64,000 bases of DNA from positions 19,681,504 to 19,745,503 of the forward strand of contig OX453283.1 of the NCBI GenBank assembly GCA_949710005.1, in the 5' to 3' direction. The first letter of the stretch is position 1. The number at the start of each line of letters is the position of its first letter. The translations under genes and the position numbers were made by a program. The stretch is from Ricordea florida (Eukaryota > Cnidaria > Anthozoa > Corallimorpharia > Ricordeidae). Positions 46,373 through 56,114 of the stretch are shown in pieces. The notes below the pieces were generated by a model that was given only the letters and a program-made list of their open reading frames with translations, ran no database searches and was not told where the DNA came from.

Positions 46373-48146
46373 TCCCAAATTATCAGGGGTAAGATCAATA
46401 GGAGGTATGAGTTATCTAGATTCAAATGTAAACACTTACATAGTGCTACAGCGAACTGATGTTAGTGCTAATCTAAAATTAAGATAATGACTGACAACAC
46501 CAGTCCTTCAACTTCAGTCCTCATAAGCACTTCTCTAATGTGCCAAGACACCCTACCCACCCCCCAGCACACACACAAGGGAAAAGAAATACTATGCAAT
46601 AGGACACATTGCTTTCAGGCAAGATTTCATTTAGGGCACTGATTTAGAAAATCATAATCAATATTTGAAAGCATGAATAAGCTAACAACTTGACAGCTTT
46701 AGTACAAATTCACCACCCCTCCACTGCTCCCATGTAATGCTGTACTCAAAGAAATGCACAAAATTTGGATTGAAATGTTGGCATTTGCAAATGCCATATT
46801 TACCTCAATCAATACTACTTAGGCCTGCTCCTGATTTTCAAGCACATCATAATTCATTAAACACAGAATCCTCTCATTATTCATTTTCGAAACTGTTGAT
46901 ATGTGGTAATTTAGGCTATGTCAATTATCAGCTAAGAAAAGACAAAATGTAATTGGACCTCACTTTTCCATTGCACAAAACCTTGCCCATAAGGGATAAG
47001 GTATGAAGTACGACACAAATTTTGTGCTCCAAGACATTAATATTTGCTTATACTCTATTATTTCCTGTTTTATATTTGTTCAATAAACTTTAGAATTCTG
47101 AGGTAATTGCAATGAACAAGAGCAGAACCCTAATAACACTAGACTACTCAAACTTCAAACAGAAACCAACTACAGGTCACATAGAAATCTTTTCATATCC
47201 TTAGGAAGTAAACTTTCACATATCTTAGAAGTAAACCTCTTCACCTTTTGTTTCATTTCTTGGTTCATGTTACATGGAACTTTCATTCAATAAGTGTTTC
47301 AAACTCTTTGCCAACATACATTTTTATCAGTTATTTGGCATTATTCTTTTCTGTTAAAAGGACAGTCTCTGTTGCTTTTTCTCGTGTGAGGTTTGCTACC
47401 ACACCACTTACAGCTCTTTCCTCCTACTTCAAGACTTGCTCCTTCAGGGGCAGAAACTCGTTGCAGCACGGGAGGGGGTCTTGCACTTCCTCGATTTATT
47501 GAGCGTAAACTTATTTGTCAAGTCATAATTATTAGTCTTCAAACTGTAATCAACCTGTAAGAAGCCATTATCCACCTGTGTAGCTTTTGAAAGTAATAAA
47601 TGTTTTAAAACAAGCTTAGGTTTCCACCAATAGTCTTGTAGAAGTGATTGTTGTGCTTTGTAATTTGACTCGTTGAGTTCTGACGTAATCTGTATCGCTT
47701 CGCTAGCTTAGGCTTAAATACGAGTGCTTTGTAGGAGCTTCTTCAGTTACGTCCTCGTTCCATCTAGTCTTAATTACATTTTCTTTGATTATGTTTTGAC
47801 TGTACCCACAGTATAGTTGTGGATTAAACTTCTACGTTGGACCCAAGTGCTGTTGTGATCATTGTCTCAAGGGTATTCAGCAGGTGTAAGAGATTCCATG
47901 CCTTCCCACAGCCAGCGAGTGTCCTCAGGAAAAGGCCTTTCCCAGAGATAACGCTGCTGGTGGACAACCGTTATCAAATATTAATTCACCTGCTGATATT
48001 TATGAACACTTTTTGTAGAGGGTATACTACAGAGATAATTTCAAAACGGGAACGCCCCCAAGTAGTAATTTGACTGGATCATGTGATAAGACTGATAAAA
48101 CCCCTGATGAGTCTAGCGATAACAGTGAATGCGAATCAGCCTTACC

Positions 48147-48197
<51 letters not shown>

Positions 48198-48366
48198 GGG
48201 CAATGGGGTAGGACAGGTTGGGACCTCGGCCTACTTCGGGAAGATGGACGTTCCCGCTCACCATAGTCTGTGGTGATGCCTTTGGCAAGCATCAATAACC
48301 TCATAGCCACCCCTGTTAGGGTTACAACAAACGGACAGTTGGGGCTCGCTAGGCTTGGTAGCCAAC
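46373..48366. other. 2-kb stretch without a recognisable gene; (AAT)n microsatellite
   Basis: A pure AAT/ATA repeat lies at 48148-48196. Around 47640-47860 a TTAAATA box and promoter-like text could be a solo LTR, unproven. Confidence 0.4.
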
Positions 48367-48606
48367 TGTTGCAATACGCTATTGCATGTTTAATCAGCCA
48401 ATGATTGTATAGATGGTTATTCCCAATACGGACCATTCTTTGTTTATATTCAATCAGCTAAAGATCGTGCTAAAAAATAATTATTCATGATGAAGTGTGA
48501 TCTGGTAGAAAAACCGTTAGGACGCTGAAATAAATTTCACTTGTAGGAAAAGTTGTCTTGTTGGGATATTTCCTCATACTGGAAACGTAAAGCACATGAG
48601 GAAACA
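48367..48606 (+). repeat. Candidate 5' LTR
   Basis: Starts TGTTGCAATACGC and ends GAAACA directly before the primer-binding site; AATAAA at about 48529. The right edge is well set by the primer site; the left edge is a guess because no 3' LTR is present to compare. Confidence 0.4.
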
Positions 48607-48619
48607 TGGTGTCAGGAGT
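48607..48619 (+). promoter_or_regulatory. tRNA primer-binding site
   Basis: TGGTGTCAGGAGT fits the 3' end of a Leu-type tRNA used as primer by many Gypsy elements. Confidence 0.65.
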
Positions 48620-48720
48620 AAAAGTCTAGTCTACGATCTGAAAACCGAACAAATTTATCGCTAATCGACAATCGCAGAGTTCGAGCGAATATTTTTGTGT
48701 TCACAGGCCACAAGTTCACC

Positions 48721-49386
48721 ATGGAAGTTCTCGCGAAAGAACCAATCTTGGATTGGACAAACGACGGAAAACTTCACGAACGTTTCCTAGAATGGAAAAA
48801 GAAGGTGTCGATTTTATGCAGAGGTCTTGTGATGACCAAGGCAGACCCGGAGTTTGTATGTCTATGCATTTATCAGTGGTCGGGTGAACGCGGACAAAAT
48901 ATTTTGGACAAGGAAACAATTTCATCCGATGATCGCAAGAAATGGGAAATACATCTCGGAAAGGTGGAGGAGCAATGCAAACCCAGAGGGAGCAAACTAG
49001 TCGCGGCTACACAGTACAAAGTGCTCACTCAAGGTGATATGGAATTACCAGAGTACATCGAAAAGTGCAGACTAGTAACTGATGCATGCGGATGGCCAGA
49101 AAACGTGAAGGACATGGCTCTCAGGAACGCTATTCTCCTTGGTCTAAAGAATCCAAACGTTTATCAAAGGTGTTTGGAAGAAGACCAGGACTCGCTTACC
49201 GCCGAACGTGTGATTGAAATTGCAACTCTCTTGTACAACAGCGATCGTCAAAGATCAATTATGCAGACTCTCAGTACAGCAACTGCAGCAGCAACTGCAA
49301 GGATCAACACAGATTCACAAAGTGCAAACAAAGCATCAAAAAGGCGGGAAATCAACGGAGTGGTCAAATCGAGACAAAACGTCTAA
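48721..49386 (+). CDS. Gypsy gag
   Basis: A 221-codon frame beginning MEVLAKEPILDWTNDGKL, with a helical retrotransposon capsid-like core (YIEKCRLVTDACGWPENV, ALRNAILLGLKNPNVYQ). It ends in a basic Ala/Ser tail. The pol frame overlaps the end in the +1 frame (from 49214), so pol expression would need frameshifting, or the overlap reflects an old indel. The zinc knuckles fall in the pol frame. Confidence 0.75.
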   Translation: MEVLAKEPILDWTNDGKLHERFLEWKKKVSILCRGLVMTKADPEFVCLCIYQWSGERGQNILDKETISSDDRKKWEIHLGKVEEQCKPRGSKLVAATQYKVLTQGDMELPEYIEKCRLVTDACGWPENVKDMALRNAILLGLKNPNVYQRCLEEDQDSLTAERVIEIATLLYNSDRQRSIMQTLSTATAAATARINTDSQSANKASKRREINGVVKSRQNV

Positions 49387-51894
49387 AGATAAAGAGCATG
49401 GTGAGACAAAAAGACAAACTTGTTTTTGTTGTGGAGCAAAACCTGCTCACGCTAGATCGCAGTGTCCGGCCAAGGATGTTATTTGTTACAAGTGTGGAAA
49501 GAAAGGACATTACAAAAAGTGCTGCAAGAGCAAAACAGGTAAACAAGGTACCATTGGTGAACCTAGGCAGGTTCAAGTACATGGTTTACAAGCACCGCTG
49601 ACAGGAGCCAGTGTCAATCAGACTTCAGTTCGTGATCCTACACAGAACTACCACATGATGTTTGGTCCACAGGTACTACAGGACGACCAGCACACAATGT
49701 TTCACCATATTCAGACTTTTCATGTGAAGAGTATTAATGACACCTCAAGCAAGCACATCAAGCCTCTTTGGTTAAGTACAGCAAGTGGAGGACCCATCTA
49801 TCAGGTTGAATGCGAGATCGATACAGGCGCAGGATGCAACGTGATGCCTTTGTATCTGCACAAATCTTTATTTGGAGACAAGAGTCTTACCCCTACCTCT
49901 GTGCAGATATTCGGATACGGAGAATCCCCTGTAACAAATCTAGGAGCGTGCACTATTGCGATTCATACTGGTCTTAGACAACAGCCACAAATGGCGACTT
50001 GTCAAGTGACTGATACTCGAGGGTATCTCATCCTAGGCAGAGAAACAGCCCAGCAAGTCGGCTACATTGCCTTTCCAGAGGTAACCCCACCCTCCTTAAC
50101 CAGTACGCCGCAAATCCATACAAGTGTTAACGCTCTGCGACCTGATTCCAGTAAGGTTAACAAGCCTACATGCGAGGTGTTGGATGATGCTGTCATCCTG
50201 AATGGAAAGAGACACTGTTTGCCCATAACAAAGGAGTACGTGTTATCCGAATTCAGAGATATATTCGAAGGTATAGGAAAACTCCCAGGGGGAAAGTACC
50301 ACATCCAGCTCAAGCCAGACGCCCATCCTGTACAGCATCCACCTCGAGCAGTACCTGAGAAGAAGAAAGCAGCATACAAAGAAGAGCTTGAAAGATTGTG
50401 CAGTTTGGGAATCATTGAATCAGTCCAGGGACACACAGACTGGATCAACAGCGTCGTTCCTGTCTCTAAGCCTGATGGATCAATTCGACTATGCCTAGAT
50501 CCAAAGGACCTTAACAAGAGCATCAAAAGGAACCAGTACTATACGAAGACTATTGACGAAGTTAGTGCTGAACTCCACGGAGGAAAATATTTTACACTTG
50601 TTGATGCCAAGTCAGGGTATTGGATGGTGGAACTGGACAAAGAAAGTTCACTCTTAACTACTTTCAATACTCCATGGGGAAAATACAAGTGGCTCCGACT
50701 TCCCTTTGGTCTTAAAGTCAGCGCAGACGTATTTCAGGAGAGGTTAAATGCGGTCCTTAAAGATGTGAAAGGAATCACGGGATGCATTGACGACATCCTT
50801 ACGAAAGGGATAGATTCCAAGGATCATGACGTGAATCTACTCCAGTTACTTGAAACGGCACGAATGAACGGAATTAAGCTCAATCCAAAGAAGCTGCAGT
50901 TTAAAACAACTAAGTGCGATTTCTTCGGACAGACCATCATGCCAGAGGGTATGAAGGTAGACGACAAAAAGGTCGAGGCCATTAAACAAATGAAAGCACC
51001 AAAGGATAAGAAAGCTCTGCAGAGTTTCCAGGGAATGGTAAATTATTTGAAACGCTACTCAGGCAAGTTGACGAGACTGTTCGAACCACTCAAACCACTG
51101 CTTCGGGAGGAAACGGAATGGACCTGGGACTCTTCCCATCAAGATGCCTTCGATGCCATCAAAGAAGAGCTCTCCAGGACCCCAGTATTAGCGTTCTTTG
51201 ACCGGAAAGCAGAACACGTTATTCAGACTGACGCTTCCATGAAAGGATTAGGTGCCGTTTTGCTGCAAGAAGGAAAACCAGTGATCTACGTATCCAGAAC
51301 TCTCACTCCTGCCGAGGAACGTTACTCCAACATCGAGAGGGAATTGCTAGGAGTGGTATTCGCCATGGAGAGGCTTCACAACTATGTGTTTGGTGAACCA
51401 GTCAGAGTTCAAACAGACCACAAACCTCTAGAAACGATTTGGAAGAAGAGTATTGCCTCTGCCAGCCCAAGACTTCAACGACTTCTTCTGAGGCTTGCAA
51501 AATACGAAATTCAAGTCGAGTACATTTGTGGGAAGGACAACTCAATTGCAGACGCCCTTAGTCGAGTCGACCCTCTCAGTCCAAAACCTATGGACGCAAA
51601 GCAGATGGATGTGATTCCAGTGCATCACATCACTTCAACTGTTCCAGCCACAGACAACCGACTTGACAGAACCAGAATTGCTACCACCGCTGATCCAGCC
51701 TTGAACCAGTTAAGGCATTATATCTTTCACGGTTGGCCGCTTCAGAGGCAGCAACTTCCAGAAGGATTGCAACATTATTGGAATTACCGAGAAGAACTTG
51801 CAGTCGAAGATGGCCTGATATTCAAAGCACATCGACTTGTGATTCCGACCTCACTTAGAGCTGAGTATCTTAAGGATCTTCATGTGGGCCACCA
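49387..51894 (+). CDS. Gypsy pol: zinc knuckles, protease, RT, RNase H
   Basis: An uninterrupted frame (open from 49214) with, in order: two zinc knuckles (CFCCGAKPAHARSQC and CYKCGKKGHYKKCC), aspartic protease (EIDTGAGCNVMP, YLILGRE), RT (VSKPDGSIRLCLDPKDLN, LVDAKSGYWMVELD, LPFGLKVSADVFQ, catalytic CIDDIL), RNase H (IQTDASMKGLGAVLLQ, RYSNIERELLGVVFAMER, TDHKPLE), and the start of the integrase zinc finger YLKDLHVGH. The reading then turns to unrelated sequence and stops at 51985. The long open frame means a recent insertion. RT, protease and RNase H key residues are intact. Confidence 0.92.
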
Positions 51895-52044
51895 ATCATC
51901 TGCAAATGTTTCGCGCTCAAAAATAACCGCTGTACAATGTGTACTGCAGAAACTCATTAATGTTAGAGGGGGGTGTTTAAATTGATATTGGAGATTGAAG
52001 AAGCACATGGAAAGAAGTTTTCTTGGCCGACATTTACACGTAAG

Positions 52045-54381
52045 ATGGCAAGCAATGTTCCAAAGCCTAGCACTTTAAAGAAATGGACTACTGAATTCAA
52101 ATGGCTTGAAATTCGCGACAATCGTATGTACTGTCGAATATGTACAAAGTGGCAGAAGAAACTTGCTTCTTGTAGAAACTACAGCGATGCATTTATTACG
52201 AAAGGTAGCAACAACTCGCAAAGAAGTGCAGTCAATGACCATAACATGAGTGCAATGCATTCAGATGCAAACGACCACGAGAATCGAGAAACTCTTGGAG
52301 ATCAATTTCGAAAACACGTGGTCCATATTATACCAGATGGCAATCCTCTGAAGCAATGTTTCGCACGGATGTCAGAAAACGAGCGCCAGATGTTAGTACG
52401 ATCTTTTGAAGTCGCTTATCACCTCGCGAAAAAAGGTAGACCTTACTCTGATTTTGCAGAATTGATTGAACTGGAGAAAATGCATGGCGTGAAGTTTTTA
52501 TCATCGTATGGCCACAGGAATGCATGCAAGCAGTTTATCCATTTTATAAGTGAAACAATCTTCAATGAAAATGTGAAAAACAAACTGCTTCATGCTAACT
52601 TTGTGAGTGTATTGTGTGATGGGTCAACAGATTCTAGTATTGTGAAAAAGGAACTCATTTATGTCATATTTGTTGATCCAGAGACATTTGTACCTACTTG
52701 TTCATTCTTTGCCCTCAAAGAACCTATTTCCCAAGATGCAGCTGGTATTAAACAAGCTATTGAGGAATCCTTCCGGGAGAAGGGGCTCAGTGATATTCTA
52801 GCGAAAATGGTATTTCTATCCTCAGATGGTACAGCCACAAACTCTGGGCTGGTCAGTGGGTTAATCACCCTTTTCAAACGGGATATGCCATGGGTTGCAT
52901 TTGTGTGGTGTTTTTCCCACCGTCTTGAATTGGCGTTAAAGGATGCCTTGTCCTCTGAATTTGAACTGGTTGAAGAATCACTACGACACTTGTTTTACAT
53001 GTACAAGAATAGCTCAAAGAAAGTCCGCGAACTTAAGGTCTTGTATCAAGCCTTACAGAATGTATATGAATTTGTCAACAACCAGATCAGACCAGCCAAA
53101 TCAGGGGGTACTAGATGGATTGACCACAAATTACAAGCCTGCTCACAGATTGTTGACAAACTGGGTGTTTATGTGCAACACATTGAGAACATTATTGCAG
53201 ACACATCAAAGAAAGCGAGTGACAGAGATGCACTGACTGGCAAAGTCAGGAAACTGAAATGTGCTTCATTGGTACTGAGAAGTGCATTATTTATTGACTT
53301 ACTTGATAATGCCAGGAAGTTTAGTGTGATCTCCCAGAAGGCTGAGGTAAACATTCTACTCATGATTGATACACTTGACGACACACTTCTTCATTACCAA
53401 ATGCTATTGATGAAATTGAAGAAAGACCCAGCATTTGTATTTGAGCTTCCTACTCTGAAATCAGTTCTGTCACGAATTGAAGGGGACACCTACCAGGGGG
53501 TGAAGTTGACTAAGCTGAAGCAAGCGAAAGAGAGCATTTCAAGAAATGTGTACAAGATGGTGCAAGAGATATTGGTGTGCTTACAAGAACGCTATGGTGT
53601 TCTAACAGCTGATACAGAAGAGGAAAAAACTGAAATGGAAGAACTTGTGACAAAGGAAGTGAAAGACGGTGATTCACTACTTCATGATGTTTGCAAAGTA
53701 CTACGAACTTCAGCATGGCTCCATTCATGTGATGAACCGCTTACATGTGAGCAACTGTGTCTCAAGTTCTCAACTCAAATTTCTTCCGTAGAGCGGGTCT
53801 ATGAGAGGTTTAAGCCACTTTTTTCCAATCATGTAAACACTCTAAAGTTGAAAACGCAATACTTATCACTAGTTAAGTATGTCCATGATTGTATGGGAAA
53901 TGCTGCAGCCAATGCCATGGATCCAATAGAGATGTGGCAGACTCTCAAGAAGATTAAGGGAGAGTCATTCCCTGAAATTTTTTTAGTAATTGAAATCTGT
54001 TTGTGTTCTCCGTTTTCTAATGCAACATTAGAGCGTTTTTTCAGTCACATGGGTGTAGTGAAAACTGACTGGCGGAACAGGCTGAATGAACAGTCACTTG
54101 AAGACAACCTAAGAATTCATGTTGCTGGTCCCGATCTGACCAGATTCTCAGAAGCATATGTGGCAAAAGCAGTAGCAGCTTGGTACAATGACAAACCAAG
54201 ACGGATGAACCAAAAAAAGAGAAAAAAGTACAAACAGAAAGCGACTGCTTCCAAGAAATCAAATGTTGATCTTGGTTTGGATCTTTCTGATATCTGTCAG
54301 TGTGACAAAACAGGCATTGACTGTTCTGGTGGTGAAGCTTCAAACGGCAGTGAATCGGGATCATCCTCAGACACTGATTAA
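52045..54381 (+). CDS. hAT-superfamily transposase, intact open frame
   Basis: A 778-codon frame from AAGATGGCAAGC (MASNVPKPSTLKKWTTEF); upstream in-frame codons exist but lack family sequence. Order: zinc-finger-like WLEIRDNRMYCRICTKWQ, a DUF4371-like catalytic region with SVLCDGSTDSS and FLSSDGTATNSG, CFSHRLELALKD (conserved C/W..H..L), and the C-terminal dimerisation motif CLCSPFSNATLERFFSHMG followed by KTDWRNRLNEQSLEDNLRI. A basic then acidic Ser-rich tail closes it. It is close in plan to ZNF862/KIAA1586-type hAT proteins. Terminal inverted repeats could not be located, so it may be a truncated element or a retained gene. Confidence 0.85.
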   Translation: MASNVPKPSTLKKWTTEFKWLEIRDNRMYCRICTKWQKKLASCRNYSDAFITKGSNNSQRSAVNDHNMSAMHSDANDHENRETLGDQFRKHVVHIIPDGNPLKQCFARMSENERQMLVRSFEVAYHLAKKGRPYSDFAELIELEKMHGVKFLSSYGHRNACKQFIHFISETIFNENVKNKLLHANFVSVLCDGSTDSSIVKKELIYVIFVDPETFVPTCSFFALKEPISQDAAGIKQAIEESFREKGLSDILAKMVFLSSDGTATNSGLVSGLITLFKRDMPWVAFVWCFSHRLELALKDALSSEFELVEESLRHLFYMYKNSSKKVRELKVLYQALQNVYEFVNNQIRPAKSGGTRWIDHKLQACSQIVDKLGVYVQHIENIIADTSKKASDRDALTGKVRKLKCASLVLRSALFIDLLDNARKFSVISQKAEVNILLMIDTLDDTLLHYQMLLMKLKKDPAFVFELPTLKSVLSRIEGDTYQGVKLTKLKQAKESISRNVYKMVQEILVCLQERYGVLTADTEEEKTEMEELVTKEVKDGDSLLHDVCKVLRTSAWLHSCDEPLTCEQLCLKFSTQISSVERVYERFKPLFSNHVNTLKLKTQYLSLVKYVHDCMGNAAANAMDPIEMWQTLKKIKGESFPEIFLVIEICLCSPFSNATLERFFSHMGVVKTDWRNRLNEQSLEDNLRIHVAGPDLTRFSEAYVAKAVAAWYNDKPRRMNQKKRKKYKQKATASKKSNVDLGLDLSDICQCDKTGIDCSGGEASNGSESGSSSDTD

Positions 54382-55674
54382 CCATTGACTTTTAGCGTCA
54401 GTGAGTCTTTTGTGATTGTCAATCAATTCTTCATGTCATGTTGTGTTACTAAGTTCTTAGTTCAAGTTGAACTGTTCATGTTGTGAGCTGGCTTTCGACA
54501 ACTCAAATATAATACTCAAAAAAAGTAGACATAAACGTCACATTGTGTTGTGACAACATAAAATTGTACCTTTATTGGTTTTTCCAAACTGTTCATTGTG
54601 GTCATGTGGTGGGGTGACGAGGGTGAGTGGGTGGGTGGGGGGGGGGGGGGGGGTAATGATTTGCACCTTCACAAAAAATCACCGATCAATCTGTTTTTCC
54701 TTATTTCCAACCCTGCCTTCTCTACGGAGTTCAGTCACGCTTTGCACTATTTCCAGTCTATTCTACATCCCAATGTTTTTTATCATGCCTCGTTCGTTCG
54801 CCAGGACACATCTCAAAATCAGCATTGTAAGTGGCCAAGGACGCCCTGCAGTAGTTAAGACACCTACACAGAGTATCCAGGAGCTGTCCGGTATCAGTGC
54901 TCTTGTCCAAGCACAAGTATGGTCTCCCATGACCAAGTGTAAAAATAGGGGCTGTGCTCGTCGCTCACATCCTTGCACTTACCACTGCTACGACAGCAAG
55001 AACCTTCACTCACCCGAGTGCCAAGGAATTATGGTTGCTTTACTTCACACAACGTTACTAGACTATCGGACTTTCTTACTGGTGGTCGACATGGCCCTCT
55101 ACCATCTCCTCGAAAGGACTACTTCAAACGGTAGATTGCCACCTATGTTCTCTTGACTTTGCAAGAGTCATACTTTTTGACAGACTTTCTTTTAGTCATC
55201 TACGACCCTTTAACAAACAACCACGAGGACTTTGCTTGTTATTTATACTTGCAATATTGTTCCCGTGTGGCCACAATTGTACCCGTGGCGCACAATCTGT
55301 ATACGTCTCTCTTCCATGGAACTGGGTTCTTCTGGGGAGAACCATGACATTTTATGTAATTTTATAAGTTGCAATTACTTTTCTTTAATTTTCTGTTCGT
55401 GACATTTTCCTCACCTTATTTAATTTATGTTCGTGGTTTATTTATGTAACTCGACTTTCGCTTTTCAATTTCCCAGTCTTTCTTACTTTTCATTGAACCC
55501 CCAAGGCCGCTATATTTAGGCTAGTTCGGTTTATGCCACGGTTCAGGCACAAAAAACAAATACAAAATTTTCAAAGACCAGGAAATCAAATATAACATTT
55601 CCACTTTAATATCAAACATAGGTTTTAATATTTTAATTTGCTGTGCATTTTTCCTAATTTTTCTCATATATTTA
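54382..55674. other. Downstream of the hAT gene; G-run and a small Cys-rich frame
   Basis: A run of about 20 G at 54634-54653. The frame 54785-55156 starts MPRSFARTHLKISIV and contains KCKNRGCARRSHPCTYHC, six Cys in a short span; it has no family I know and could be chance. Confidence 0.35.
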
Positions 55675-55714
55675 CTCGGGCTTCTACAAAGAATGTAGAA
55701 AAGCCCGAGTCTAA
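55675..55714 (+). other. Long hairpin followed by CTAA, Helitron-terminus candidate
   Basis: CTCGGGCTT/AAGCCCGAG (9 bp) plus inner CTACA/TGTAG with an AAGAA loop, then T and CTAA. It shares GCCCGAGTCTA with the hairpin at 37029. It sits 400 bases upstream of the Helitron ORF, so it is either the 3' end of another copy or a subterminal hairpin of this one. Confidence 0.4.
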
Positions 55715-56114
55715 AAATGGGAACGGGTTTATTATCCCGGCGCAAATCGCCCTCTGACGTCTTCTGCGCTTGCGCGAGATATGAGTATGCGTTGGAAAAG
55801 GTCAGCGGACAGGGAGGTGTTTTATTGCACAGAGGCACGAGGTCGACACGAGGTGATAAAGTGAAAAGCGATACACGGTACGAATCTGTCTCGTTTGACT
55901 CTCTTTTTGGTGGAATCTCAAGGATTGTAAAGGTTGAAATATTTAGTGTGATTTCTAGAACGCGAAATCGATTGTACACCCACTCTGAAACATGTCGATG
56001 ACTACTTCGGAGCGGGTAGGTGCATGAAGTTTAATACGAGAGAACTTTACGAGCGAACTCTTCCGAGTGAAACCTTTATCAGAAGCCTAGATTTTATAGT
56101 GAGCTATCTATATA

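Larger units (their letters stand above)
48367..51894 (+). mobile_element. Gypsy-type LTR retrotransposon, 3'-truncated
   Basis: 5' LTR candidate, primer-binding site, gag and pol in order; the integrase and 3' LTR are missing. It ends near 51894 against sequence of the hAT-type element. Confidence 0.85.

Noticed and set aside
48103..48125. CTGATGAGTCTAGCGATAACAG as a hammerhead core
   Set aside because: No GAAA follows at the right distance and stem II does not pair.
48113..48436. 107-codon minus frame with poly-Ile
   Set aside because: It is a translation of the AAT microsatellite and flanks.
53510..54385. Minus-strand frames opposite the hAT gene
   Set aside because: Shadows of the 778-codon plus-strand frame.
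55717..56001. 94-codon frame upstream of the Helitron gene
   Set aside because: Low-complexity, no motif, and in the presumed leader region.
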